NCBI GenBank assembly: GCA_016192025.1
Contig: JACPUY010000350.1
Coordinates: 1-52,402, forward strand
Direction: 5' to 3'
DNA: 52,402 bases
DNA from: Pseudogulbenkiania sp.
Lineage (GTDB): Bacteria > Pseudomonadota > Gammaproteobacteria > Burkholderiales > Chromobacteriaceae
The number at the start of each line of letters is the position of its first letter. The stretch's first letter is position 1. Shown one piece after another: positions 1 to 9,234 of this stretch. The notes beneath the pieces were generated by a model. It ran no database searches. It worked only from the letters and a program-made list of their open reading frames with translations, and had not been told where the DNA came from. A program made the translations under genes and the position numbers.

Positions 1-1
1 C

Positions 2-655
2 GGCGTCGGCGGCGCGGGCTACTACAAGAAGGCCTTCGTGCAGCTCGACCAGGCCACACTGGCCGGCCCGACCACGGTCAAGGTGTGCGAAACCCTGCAA
101 CGCCTCAAGGGCTACATCGACAAGGGCGCGGCCGGCCGTGACTGGAACCTGGCCACCAACATGATCATCACCGGCAAGGCCGGCATGCAGTTCATGGGCG
201 ACTGGGCCAAGGGCGAATTCAGCGCCGCGGCCAAGCAGCCGGGCAAGGACTACCTGTGCGTCGACGCCCCGGGCACCGCCGGCATGTTCACCTTCAACAT
301 CGACAGCCTGGCGATGTTCCAGCAGAAGAATCCGGCCTCGGTGAAGGCGCAGGCCGATCTCGCCGCCACGGTGATGAGCCCGGCGTTCCAGGAAACCTTC
401 AACCTCAACAAGGGCTCGATCCCGGCCCGTCTCGACACGCCAATGGACAAGTTCGACGATTGCGCCAAGAAGTCCAAGGCCGACCTGACCACCGCCTCCA
501 AGAGCGGCGCGCTGGTGCCGAGCTTTGCCCACAAGATGGCCATGCCGTCGGCCACCGAGGGCGCCATGGTGGACGTCATCGCGCAGTTCATGAACTCGAA
601 CATGACGCCGAAGGCCGCCGCCGAGCGGCTGGCCAAGGCCGGCAAGGTCAAGTAA
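2..655 (+). CDS. gtsA: Glucose-type ABC transporter substrate-binding protein, C-terminal part
   Basis: The gene enters from the left edge; 217 codons of the C-terminal half are present, so the signal peptide and N-lobe are outside the window. It would be the periplasmic protein that binds sugar and delivers it to the GtsB/GtsC channel. The tail resembles Pseudomonas GtsA: the stretches FNLNKGSIPARL, PMDKFDDCAKK and VPSFAHKMA are characteristic, as I remember that family. The first internal start-like codon (GTG at 38) lies inside the coding frame and is not the start. The substrate is inferred from the whole operon (glucose, possibly mannose) and could be another monosaccharide. A strong hairpin follows before gtsB. 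Confidence 0.85.
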   Translation, partial: GVGGAGYYKKAFVQLDQATLAGPTTVKVCETLQRLKGYIDKGAAGRDWNLATNMIITGKAGMQFMGDWAKGEFSAAAKQPGKDYLCVDAPGTAGMFTFNIDSLAMFQQKNPASVKAQADLAATVMSPAFQETFNLNKGSIPARLDTPMDKFDDCAKKSKADLTTASKSGALVPSFAHKMAMPSATEGAMVDVIAQFMNSNMTPKAAAERLAKAGKVK

Positions 656-745
656 GAGCCCATCATCAGGCGGCTGCGCCGACTGAAAGGCTCTAAGCCG
701 ATGACGGAAGCTGAGTGGCCCGAACCCTCGGGTCTGCTCCGCACT

Positions 746-767
746 GTCCGCCGCCCCGGCGGCGGAC
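746..767 (+). other. Perfect hairpin between binding-protein and permease genes
   Basis: GTCCGCCGCC and GGCGGCGGAC flank a 2-nt loop (10-bp perfect stem) and no T-tract follows. This looks like an intercistronic mRNA-stabilising or partially terminating stem. Such stems often let the periplasmic binding protein be made in excess over the membrane permeases, as between malE and malF in enteric bacteria. The role is inferred from position only. Confidence 0.6.
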
Positions 768-798
768 CTTCCCCGATCTCGCTACGCAAGGAATTCCC

Positions 799-1740
799 AT
801 GTCCCATTCTTCGTCACCGGCCGGTGTCCGGGCGCTTGCCGACACCACGCCGTCGTCGACCGGCCGCCAGCGGCTGGCCGACCGCTGGCTGCCCAGGCTG
901 GTCCTGAGCCCGACGATCGTCATGAGCCTGGTATTCGTCTACGGCTTCATCGCCTGGACCGCCTGGCTCTCCTTTACCGAATCGCGCCTGCTACCGCGCT
1001 ACGACTGGGCCGGCCTGACCCAGTACCTGGCGCTGTTCGACAACGAGCGCTGGTGGACCGCCGTCGCCAACTTGGGCCTGTTCGGCGGCCTGTTCATCCT
1101 GTGCACGCTGGTGGTGGGCCTGCTGCTCGCCGTGCTGCTGGACCAGAAAATCCGCGCCGAAGGCGCGCTGCGGGCCATCTACCTGTACCCGATGGCGCTG
1201 TCCTTCATCGTCACTGGTACCGCCTGGAAGTGGATGCTCAACCCCGACATGGGCCTGCAGAAGGTGCTCAACGACTGGGGCTTCGCCAACTTCACCTTCG
1301 ACTGGCTGGTCGATCCGGACAAGGCTATCTACACCGTAGTGATCGCCGGGGTGTGGCAATCGTCCGGCTTCGTCATGGCGCTGTTCCTCGCCGGCCTGCG
1401 CGGCGTGGACGATTCCATCATCAAGGCGGCGCAAGTGGATGGCGCGTCCTTGCCCACCATCTACCGCCGCATCGTGATCCCCAGCCTGCGCCCGGTGTTC
1501 TTCAGCGTGCTGTTGATCCTGTCGCACATCGCCATCAAGAGCTTCGACCTGGTGATGGCGCTGACCGGCGGCGGCCCGGGCACCTCGTCCGACGTGCCGG
1601 CCATCTTCATGTACCAGTTCGCCTTCACCCGCGGCCAGCTCGGCCTCGGCGCAGCCTCGGCGATGATGATGCTGATGACCATCGTGGCGGTGCTGGTGCC
1701 GCTGATGTACCTGGAAACGAGGAGTGCGAAACGTGGCTAA
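799..1740 (+). CDS. gtsB: Glucose-type ABC transporter permease (MalF type)
   Basis: Inner-membrane subunit, 313 residues, forming half of the sugar channel with GtsC. Several hydrophobic helices are visible, and the ATPase-coupling EAA loop lies near residues 205-230 (KAAQVDGASLPTIYRRIVIP). The C-terminal signature ALTGGGPGTSSDVPAIFMY is typical of this family. It is short like other GtsB/UgpA permeases and lacks the large periplasmic insertion of enteric MalF. I chose ATG 799 because AAGGA (788-792) sits at proper distance. The frame stays open upstream to 715, but that stretch covers the intergenic hairpin. It overlaps gtsC by 8 bp, implying translational coupling. Confidence 0.88.
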   Translation: MSHSSSPAGVRALADTTPSSTGRQRLADRWLPRLVLSPTIVMSLVFVYGFIAWTAWLSFTESRLLPRYDWAGLTQYLALFDNERWWTAVANLGLFGGLFILCTLVVGLLLAVLLDQKIRAEGALRAIYLYPMALSFIVTGTAWKWMLNPDMGLQKVLNDWGFANFTFDWLVDPDKAIYTVVIAGVWQSSGFVMALFLAGLRGVDDSIIKAAQVDGASLPTIYRRIVIPSLRPVFFSVLLILSHIAIKSFDLVMALTGGGPGTSSDVPAIFMYQFAFTRGQLGLGAASAMMMLMTIVAVLVPLMYLETRSAKRG

Positions 1741-2590
1741 CAAACTCTCTGTCGGCCGGCTGCTGGTCTACGCCGCGCTGGTGCTGGTGGCGGTCTACTA
1801 CCTGATGCCGCTCTACGTGATGCTGACCACCTCGTTCAAGACGCTGGACGACATCCGCCAGGGCAACCTGCTGTCCTTGCCGCAGGCGTGGTCGCCGGAC
1901 GCCTGGAGCAAGGCCTGGTCGTCGGCCTGCACCGGCATCGAATGCGGCGGCATGAAGGGCTTCTTCATGAACTCGGTGCGGATGACGGTGCCGGCGGTGC
2001 TGATCTCGACGATGATCGGCGCGGTCAATGGCTATGTCGTCTCGATGTGGCGCTTCAAGGGCTCGGACGCGCTGTTCACGATGCTCCTGGTCGGCTGCTT
2101 CATCCCGTTCCAGGTGGTGCTGCTGCCGATGGCGCAGCTACTGGGCTGGCTTGGAATCGCCAACACCACCACCGGCCTGGTGCTGGTGCACGTGATCTAC
2201 GGCACCGCCTTCACCACGCTGTTCTTCCGCAACTTCTACGTGACGGTGCCGGACGAACTGGTCAAGGCCGGACGCATCGACGGCGCCGGTTTCTGGACCA
2301 TCTTCTTCCGCATCCTGCTGCCGGTGTCCGGGCCGATCTTCGTGGTGTGCATCATCTGGCAGTTCACCCAGATCTGGAACGACTTCCTGTTCGGCGTGGT
2401 ATTCGCCGCCGGCGAATCGCAGCCGATCACGGTAGCACTGAACAATCTGGTAAATACCTCTACCGGGGTGAAGGAATACAACGTGGACATGGCCTCCGCC
2501 ATCATCGCCGCGTTGCCCACCCTGTTCGTTTACATGGTCGCCGGCCGCTACTTCGTGCGCGGACTGACGGCCGGCGCCGTGAAAGGTTAA
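1733..2590 (+). CDS. gtsC: Glucose-type ABC transporter permease (MalG type)
   Basis: Second permease subunit, 285 residues. It carries the short cysteine-containing periplasmic insert ACTGIECGGMKGFF (around residues 63-76) that I associate with Pseudomonas GtsC. It also has the EAA-like loop VKAGRIDGAGFWTIFFRILLP and the C-terminal signature YFVRGLTAGAVKG. I place the start at GTG 1733 because the purine-rich ACGAGGAG (1717-1724) lies about 8 nt upstream. An earlier in-frame GTG at 1724 overlaps that ribosome-binding site and is less likely. The gene begins inside gtsB and ends 4 bp before the ATPase gene. Confidence 0.87.
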   Translation: MANKLSVGRLLVYAALVLVAVYYLMPLYVMLTTSFKTLDDIRQGNLLSLPQAWSPDAWSKAWSSACTGIECGGMKGFFMNSVRMTVPAVLISTMIGAVNGYVVSMWRFKGSDALFTMLLVGCFIPFQVVLLPMAQLLGWLGIANTTTGLVLVHVIYGTAFTTLFFRNFYVTVPDELVKAGRIDGAGFWTIFFRILLPVSGPIFVVCIIWQFTQIWNDFLFGVVFAAGESQPITVALNNLVNTSTGVKEYNVDMASAIIAALPTLFVYMVAGRYFVRGLTAGAVKG

Positions 2591-2594
2591 GAAC

Positions 2595-3700
<1,106 letters not shown>

Positions 3701-3704
<4 letters not shown>

Positions 3705-4600
3705 GCGCGGCCATCGGCACAGCGGGGGTGGCCGAAGGCGGCCCGATGTTGTCGCCGCTGGTCGCCGGCATGTGGCGGCTGGCCGAGTGGCAGTTCAGCG
3801 CCGCCGAGCTGGACGGCTACCTCGAGTGCTGCCTGGAACTCGGCATCAGCAGCTTCGACCACGCCGACCTGTACGGCGACTTCCGCTGCGAGGCGCTGTT
3901 CGGCGCCTGGCTGAAGGCACACCCCACGCGCCGTGACGAAATCCAGCTGGTGACGAAGTGCGGCATCAAGCCCGAGGACCCGGCACGCGGCTGGACGGTG
4001 AAGCACTACGACACCGGCCGCGCCCACATCCTGGCCTCGGTCGACAACTCGCTGCGCCACCTCGGCACGGACTATCTCGATCTGCTGCTGATCCACCGCC
4101 CGGACCCGCTGATGGACCCGGACGAGGTGGCCGAGGCCTTCGCCACGCTGAAAGACACCGGCAAGGTGCGCCACTTCGGCGTGTCCAACTTCAGCCCGAG
4201 CCAGTTCGCGCTGTTGGCCTCGCGCACGCCACTCGTCACCAACCAGGTCGAGGCCTCGCTGCGGCATCTCGAGCCGCTGTTCGACGGCAGCTTCGACCAG
4301 TGCCTGGAGCGGCGCATCAGGCCGATGCTGTGGTCGCCGCTGGCCGGCGGCCGGCTGTTCGACGCGTCGGCCAAGCCGGCGCTGCACCAGGCGCTGACCA
4401 CCTTGTCCGAAGAACTCGGCGTATCCCCCGCCACGCTGGCGCTGGCCTGGCTGCTGCACCATCCGGCACGGCCGCTGCCCATCGTCGGCTCGCGCCGGCT
4501 GGCCTCGCTGCACGACGCCGCGCGCGCCGCGACGCTCTCCCTCGAGCGCCAGCACTGGTTCGCGCTGCTTGAGGCAGCACAGGGCCACGCCGTGCCCTAG
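3701..4600 (+). CDS. Aldo/keto reductase (YdhF-like)
   Basis: NAD(P)H-dependent carbonyl reductase of 299 residues with a TIM-barrel. Visible family features are the catalytic-Tyr region FDHADLYGDF, the Lys region LVTKCGI, LDLLLIHRPDP, KVRHFGVSNFSPSQ, and the cofactor-binding end PIVGSRR. ATG 3701 overlaps the stop of the ATPase gene (ATGA), so it is translationally coupled to the sugar importer. This suggests it acts on the imported sugar or on a product of it; the substrate cannot be read from the sequence. The open frame extends upstream to 3368, but only inside the ATPase gene. A terminator follows. Confidence 0.85.
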
Positions 4601-4627
4601 CCCGAATGGCAACCGTTTCTCTCTCCG

Positions 4628-4658
4628 AGGGTGATCGTCATGATCACCCTTCTTTTTT
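4628..4658 (+). terminator. Rho-independent terminator of the gts operon
   Basis: Perfect 9-bp arms AGGGTGATC/GATCACCCT around a GTCAT loop, followed by TCTTTTTT. It lies 28 bp after the aldo/keto reductase stop. Confidence 0.9.
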
Positions 4659-4723
4659 GGCATTAGCCATGAGGTCACCTACGCTCAGGAAACGGGATGG
4701 CCCGTCGCCAGGGAGAGGTAAAG

Positions 4724-5542
4724 ATGCGTGTTGCCGATGTGTTTGACCTGGCCGGTGGGCGGCTGCCAATGGTGCCCAAGGTAGTGCAGCAGCTGATCGC
4801 CAGCTTCCAGGATGATTCCATCACGATGGACGAGGTGGCCGACAAGGTCGGCCACGACCAGGTGCTGACTGCCCGGGTGCTGCGGCTGGCCAATTCCGCG
4901 CACTTCGGCAGCGCCGGCAAGGTGGGCACGCTGCACGACGCCGTGGTGCTGCTGGGCTTCGACAAGCTGCGCGTGCTGGTGATCACCTCCGGCCTCGCCG
5001 GCGGCGCCACCAGCATCCCCGGCTTCGACATGAATGCCTTCTGGCAACGCTGCTTCGAGATCGCCAATACCGCGCGCATGCTGGGCAGGCTGGCTCGCCT
5101 CGATGCAGAGCTGGCCTACACCTGCGGCCTGCTGGCCAATATCGGCGAACTGGTGCTGCACGTGGCAGTGCCGGACAAGGCCACGCAAATCGACCGGGCG
5201 GTGGCCGGCGGCGCCGCCCGGCCCGCCACCGAGCGCATGCTGCTGGGCGTCGACCTGACCGAGGTCGGCGCCGAGCTGGCCCGGCGCTGGAACTTCCCCG
5301 ACGCCATCCAGGGCGCCATCCGTCATCAGCACGATCCCGCCGCCGCCGGCTCCCCCTACGCCGTGGTGCTCGGCCTGTCGCTGTTCCTGGTGGCCGGCTT
5401 CAACCAGGACATGAGCGAGGAAGAAATGCTGGGCAGGCTTCCCGGCGACGGCCTGGCCAGGCTGGGCATCGTCCCCGACGACCTGCGTCAGGCGATCGGA
5501 GCACTACACGAGACCAGCATCACCACCGACGCGCTGATCTGA
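4724..5542 (+). CDS. HDOD-domain signalling protein
   Basis: Cytoplasmic protein of 272 residues, essentially a single HDOD (HD-related output) domain over about residues 5-205. Typical stretches are LPMVPKVVQQLIASFQDD near the N-terminus, VLTARVLRLANSAHFG, and VVLLGFDKLRVLVIT. HDOD proteins usually lack phosphodiesterase activity and act as output modules in motility, biofilm and virulence regulation. I choose ATG 4724, preceded by GGGAGAGG (4711-4718), over an in-frame ATG at 4697. It is monocistronic and convergent with the tetR-type gene. The partner is unknown. Confidence 0.8.
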   Translation: MRVADVFDLAGGRLPMVPKVVQQLIASFQDDSITMDEVADKVGHDQVLTARVLRLANSAHFGSAGKVGTLHDAVVLLGFDKLRVLVITSGLAGGATSIPGFDMNAFWQRCFEIANTARMLGRLARLDAELAYTCGLLANIGELVLHVAVPDKATQIDRAVAGGAARPATERMLLGVDLTEVGAELARRWNFPDAIQGAIRHQHDPAAAGSPYAVVLGLSLFLVAGFNQDMSEEEMLGRLPGDGLARLGIVPDDLRQAIGALHETSITTDALI

Positions 5543-5558
5543 CACGCCGACACCGGCT

Positions 5559-6134
5559 CTAGTCCGCCGGCGGCATCAGCGCACGCTTCGCCTCCTCCAG
5601 GAAACGCAGCGACAGCTCTGGATCGCTGACCGCACGTGACAGCAGCAGCGCCCCCACCATCAGCGCCAGTGCCACGCTGGCCGTCATCCCGCCGCAGCCA
5701 CCCCGTTGCGGCTGGCAGTGCGCCAGCAGCGCCAGCTGCGCCTCGACCCCAGCGGTGAAGGCCTGCCGTGATGGCTGGTCGCGCCGCGCCATTTCGCCGC
5801 CCAGCGCCGCCGCCACACAGCCGTCGTCGGGCCGGTCGCGGTGAGCCGGGCTCAGGTAGTGCTCCACCAGCGTCGCTAGCCGCTCGTCCGGCGGCACCGC
5901 CGCCAGCACCTCGGCCAGCCGCTGCTGCAGCTCGTCGAAGCCGTGCCGGCAGGCCGCGGCGACCAGCGCCTCCTTGTCGCGGAAGTGACTGTAGAAGCCG
6001 CCATGGGTCAGGCCCAAGTCTGACATCAGATTGGCAATACCAACCGCGTCCATGCCTTCCGAACGGAAACGATAGGAGGCCATCCGGATGATTTGCTGGC
6101 GGACCTCCGCCTTGTGTCGCGAGTGATAGCGCAT
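5559..6134 (-). CDS. TetR/AcrR family transcriptional regulator
   Basis: A 191-residue repressor-type protein. The N-terminal helix-turn-helix covers about residues 10-57 (ASYRFRSEGMDAVGIANLMSDLGLTHGGFYSHFRDKEAL region), of the subgroup with the GGFYSHF recognition helix common in NemR/AcrR-like regulators. The C-terminal ligand-binding part contains SPAHRDRPDDGCVAAALGGE, a pattern frequent in regulators of electrophile or drug responses. No obvious target gene is divergent at close range. The palindrome at 6161-6174 just upstream is a good autoregulatory operator. The ligand is unknown. Confidence 0.88.
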   Translation of the reverse strand: MRYHSRHKAEVRQQIIRMASYRFRSEGMDAVGIANLMSDLGLTHGGFYSHFRDKEALVAAACRHGFDELQQRLAEVLAAVPPDERLATLVEHYLSPAHRDRPDDGCVAAALGGEMARRDQPSRQAFTAGVEAQLALLAHCQPQRGGCGGMTASVALALMVGALLLSRAVSDPELSLRFLEEAKRALMPPAD

Positions 6135-6464
6135 GTCTGCCCTTTCAAATGCCGCTTTGCATGATGATCATCATCGTAAAAAGCTTGCGCTATATCAAAC
6201 AGATATGCCGTGCACGGTCCGGCGAGCCCGGCAACCGTTCAGCCATCCGGCATCGTATGGGAATGAGCCGATGACCGGTCGCCACGGCGGGAAGACGCCC
6301 CCCTGTGTTTTTTAGACCACACCCCGGGCACCGTAGAAACCGTAGAGTCGCCCTTTCTTTACCTCCGACTCTCGCTTTCTTTGCAGCAGCTCAATATGCT
6401 CGACGGATTATGACAACATGGTGCTCCACCATCCATTCCCGATGGAGCGCCGCAGGATAAGCGC
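6135..6464. promoter_or_regulatory. Intergenic region between tetR-type gene and diguanylate cyclase
   Basis: 330 bp without a convincing gene; a 60-codon frame on the plus strand at 6133-6315 shows no family features. The region holds the operator-like palindrome at 6161-6174. It also holds a 9-bp hairpin (GGTGCTCCA 6420-6428 with TGGAGCGCC 6443-6451, one G-T pair) directly before the AGGATAA ribosome-binding site of the cyclase. Such a hairpin could affect translation. I could not assign a clear -35/-10 pair. Confidence 0.5.
6161..6174. promoter_or_regulatory. 14-bp perfect palindrome, candidate TetR operator
   Basis: ATGATGATCATCAT is perfectly self-complementary and lies 27 bp upstream of the tetR-type start codon, where autorepressor operators usually sit. 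Binding is inferred. Confidence 0.55.
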
Positions 6465-8426
6465 ATGCCTGCTTTCCCACGCACCCCCAGGCAGAAAGCC
6501 CGCCATTACCTCGTGCTGCTGTCCCTCGGGCTGCTGTACTGGGGTTGCGGCTGGCTGGTGCAGCGCTTCTTCGCCCCGCACGATCCTTTTCCGGCCACCA
6601 TCTGGCTCCCCACCGGCATCGCCCTGGCCGCCGTCATCCGCTGGGGCTCCCGCGTCTGGCCCGCGCTGCTGCTGGGCGCACTGGCCGTCCACACGCCGAT
6701 CCTGGCCACGCCGCTGCCCGGCGCACTGCTGACGGCGCTGGGCGATACCCTGGGGCCACTGCTGGGCGGGATGCTGATCCGGCGCCACTGCTCGGGCGGA
6801 CTGCCGTTCTACCGCCTCGGCGACGTGTTCCATTTCCTCTGGGCCGGCGTCGGCCTGTCCGCGCTGATCTCCGCCAGCGCCAGCATGCTGGCGCTGGCCT
6901 GGTGGCCGTCCCCTGACCTTGGCGACCTGCTGCAGCAGCTGCTCACCGGCTGGCTGGCCGACGCCGCCGGCACGCTGTTCTTTGCCCCGCCGCTGCTGTT
7001 CCTGAGACTCCAGGGCCGCCTTGGCCCAACGCCGGCGCGCGCCTCGTCGCTGGAGATCGGCACGATCACCGGCGCCACCCTGCTGGCGGCGGCGCTGCTG
7101 TTTCTCGGCCTGGAGGACAGCCACGGCCGGTATTCCGCCGTGCCGTATCTATTGCTCATCCCGCTAATGTGGACCGCAGCGCGGGCATCGCTGCGCACGG
7201 CCCACTGGCTGGCGTTCGGCATCCTGCTCTTGGCCATCACCGGCTCGGCCAGCGGCACCGGGGTCCTCCATGGCGACACCGCCGGCCTGGCCCTGCTCAA
7301 TGCCGGCATGATGGTGCTGAGCCAGTCGGTGACACTGCTGATCATGGGGGCGCTGATCGCCGAGCGCAGCAGCGCGGAAGAACGGCTGCTGCGCGCCAAC
7401 CACAGCCTGGAGGAGAAGGTGGCGGAGCGTACCGCTCAGCTGGCCGAGAGCGAGGCACGCCAGAAACAGTTGGTCGACGCCGCGCCGTTCCCGCTGGCGC
7501 TGAGCCGGCTGTCCGACGGCGTCATCACCTACGCCAACGACCGTGCCGAACGCATGTTCAAGGGCCAGCTGCACAGCACGCTGGGGCTGACCGTGCACGA
7601 CTTCTACGTGGAACCCGGCACGCGCGACGAGGTGGCCGCGCTGCTGCGCGACAAGGGCCAGGTGCGCGATCACGAGGTGCGGCTGCAGGATATCGGCGGC
7701 CGGGTATTCTGGGCGCTGATCTCCTGCACGCTGGTACGCTCCGCCGGCGCCCTGCACGTCATCACCGGCATCAACGACATCAGCGAGCGCAAGCGCCTCG
7801 AACACAGCCTGAAGACCGCCAACGAGGCACTGCGCCAGCATCTGAACGAGATCGAGTCGCTGCAGTCGGGCCTGAAGGAACAACTGGTGCGCGACCCGCT
7901 CACCGGGGTGTTCAACCGGCGCTATCTGGACGACACCCTGCCGCGGCTGATGGCGCACACCCTGGCGCTGGGCAAGCCGGTGGCGCTGTTGATGCTGGAC
8001 GCCGATCACTTCAAGCGCATCAACGACACCTACGGCCACAAGGCCGGCGATTGCGTGCTGAGCACGCTGGGTGCCCGGCTACGTGACAACCTGCGCAGCA
8101 ATGACATCGTCTGTCGCTACGGCGGCGAAGAATTCCTGATCGTGTTGCCCGGCATGAGCCAGGAACACGCCATCGGCAAGGCCGAGCAATTGTGCAAGGT
8201 GGTGCGGCAATGGCCGATCGAGGCGCTGGATCACACCCTCAACGTGACCGTGTCCATCGGCCTGGCCTGCAGCCCGCTGCACGCCGAAGACGCCGAAAGC
8301 CTGGTGCATGCCGCCGACACCGCGCTGTACGCCGCCAAGACCGCCGGCCGTGACCGCATTTGCGTGGCCGAGCTGCCGGCCGGACTGTGCGCGCGGCACA
8401 CTCAAGCCGCCGCCGCAACCGGCTGA
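6465..8426 (+). CDS. Diguanylate cyclase: MASE1 sensor, PAS, GGDEF
   Basis: Inner-membrane protein of 653 residues that makes cyclic di-GMP. Residues about 15-300 contain eight or so hydrophobic segments with the MASE1-type opening (ATIWLPTGIALAAVIRWG). A coiled coil follows (302-335), then a PAS domain (about 336-445), a second short coil, and a GGDEF domain (about 475-640). The active-site motif is GGEEF (553-557), a functional variant. The inhibitory I-site R544-S-N-D547 lies exactly five residues before it, so product feedback is expected. The AGGATAA site supports ATG 6465. The sensed signal is unknown. Confidence 0.9.
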   Translation: MPAFPRTPRQKARHYLVLLSLGLLYWGCGWLVQRFFAPHDPFPATIWLPTGIALAAVIRWGSRVWPALLLGALAVHTPILATPLPGALLTALGDTLGPLLGGMLIRRHCSGGLPFYRLGDVFHFLWAGVGLSALISASASMLALAWWPSPDLGDLLQQLLTGWLADAAGTLFFAPPLLFLRLQGRLGPTPARASSLEIGTITGATLLAAALLFLGLEDSHGRYSAVPYLLLIPLMWTAARASLRTAHWLAFGILLLAITGSASGTGVLHGDTAGLALLNAGMMVLSQSVTLLIMGALIAERSSAEERLLRANHSLEEKVAERTAQLAESEARQKQLVDAAPFPLALSRLSDGVITYANDRAERMFKGQLHSTLGLTVHDFYVEPGTRDEVAALLRDKGQVRDHEVRLQDIGGRVFWALISCTLVRSAGALHVITGINDISERKRLEHSLKTANEALRQHLNEIESLQSGLKEQLVRDPLTGVFNRRYLDDTLPRLMAHTLALGKPVALLMLDADHFKRINDTYGHKAGDCVLSTLGARLRDNLRSNDIVCRYGGEEFLIVLPGMSQEHAIGKAEQLCKVVRQWPIEALDHTLNVTVSIGLACSPLHAEDAESLVHAADTALYAAKTAGRDRICVAELPAGLCARHTQAAAATG

Positions 8427-8442
8427 GCCGGGCCGGGCATGC

Positions 8443-8448
8443 TACCAT
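8443..8448 (+). promoter_or_regulatory. -10-like TACCAT, 7 bp before rsuA start
   Basis: TACCAT ends 7 bp before the ATG at 8456 and there is no Shine-Dalgarno-like purine run in between. If this is the -10 box, transcription would begin at or next to the start codon. The -35 is not convincing. Confidence 0.35.
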
Positions 8449-8455
8449 CGCGGCC

Positions 8456-9166
8456 ATGGAACTTTACCGACTGATGCAACAACAGGGCTTCGGCAGCCGC
8501 AAGGAGTGCCGCAAGCTGGTGGAGCACGGCCTCGTCGAACTCGACGGCGCGGTCGTGGACGATTACCGCCTGCCGGTCGACCCGGCCGCCATCGACGAGC
8601 TGGTGATCGACGGCGAGCCGTGGGGCATCCTACCGCTGCCGCTCTACATCCTGCTCCACAAACCCGCCGGCTATGAAACCTCGCACAAGCCGATGCACAA
8701 CCCCAGCGTGTTCACGCTGCTGCCGTGGCAGTTCTCGCAGCTGGGCATTGCCGCCGTGGGCCGGCTCGACGTCGACACCACCGGTCTCTTGCTCTTGACC
8801 ACCGACGGCCAGTTCGTCCACGCGCTGACCTCGCCGAAGAAGCACGTGCCCAAGCGCTACGAGGTCACGCTCAAGCATCCGGTAAGCGAGGCGCTGGTGA
8901 AACACCTCAAGGCCGGCGTGTTCCTGAAGGACGACAACGAAAAGGTGGCGGCGGAAGAAGTGGAAGTGGTCGACGAGATTACCCTGCTGATGACCATCAC
9001 CCAGGGCAAGTACCATCAGGTCAAGCGCATGATCGCCGCCGCCGGCAACCGCGTGCAGGAACTGCACCGGGTCGCGCTGGGCACGCTGCAGCTGGACGAG
9101 CTCGACGAGGGCGAGTGGCGCCACCTCGACGCCGCCGAGCTGGCCGCGCTGGGTTTCACCCGCTGA
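8456..9166 (+). CDS. rsuA: 16S rRNA pseudouridine synthase (RsuA type)
   Basis: A 236-residue enzyme isomerising uridine in rRNA; by subfamily, position 516 of 16S rRNA. An S4-like RNA-binding domain (about 1-55, QQQGFGSRKECRKLVEHG) precedes the catalytic domain. The catalytic aspartate is in GRLDVDTTGLLLLTTDG (near residue 104). ITQGKYHQVKRMIAAAG marks the RsuA/RluB family. The length suits RsuA better than RluB/E/F. Start ATG 8456 follows a -10-like element by 7 bp, with no ribosome-binding site. A bidirectional terminator separates it from the convergent hem operon. Confidence 0.88.
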   Translation: MELYRLMQQQGFGSRKECRKLVEHGLVELDGAVVDDYRLPVDPAAIDELVIDGEPWGILPLPLYILLHKPAGYETSHKPMHNPSVFTLLPWQFSQLGIAAVGRLDVDTTGLLLLTTDGQFVHALTSPKKHVPKRYEVTLKHPVSEALVKHLKAGVFLKDDNEKVAAEEVEVVDEITLLMTITQGKYHQVKRMIAAAGNRVQELHRVALGTLQLDELDEGEWRHLDAAELAALGFTR

Positions 9167-9180
9167 AACCGCACGCGCCG

Positions 9181-9221
9181 GGCAAGAGAAAAGGTCGCCC
9201 CCGGCGACCTTTTCTCTTGCC
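9181..9221. terminator. Bidirectional terminator, 19-bp perfect stem
   Basis: Arms 9181-9199 and 9203-9221 are perfectly complementary around a CCC loop. The core GGTCGCC/GGCGACC is flanked by A-rich and T-rich tracts (AAGAGAAAA/TTTTCTCTT), so the same hairpin ends rsuA in one direction and hemY in the other. Confidence 0.92.
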
Positions 9222-9234
9222 CTCAAGCAGCGGC

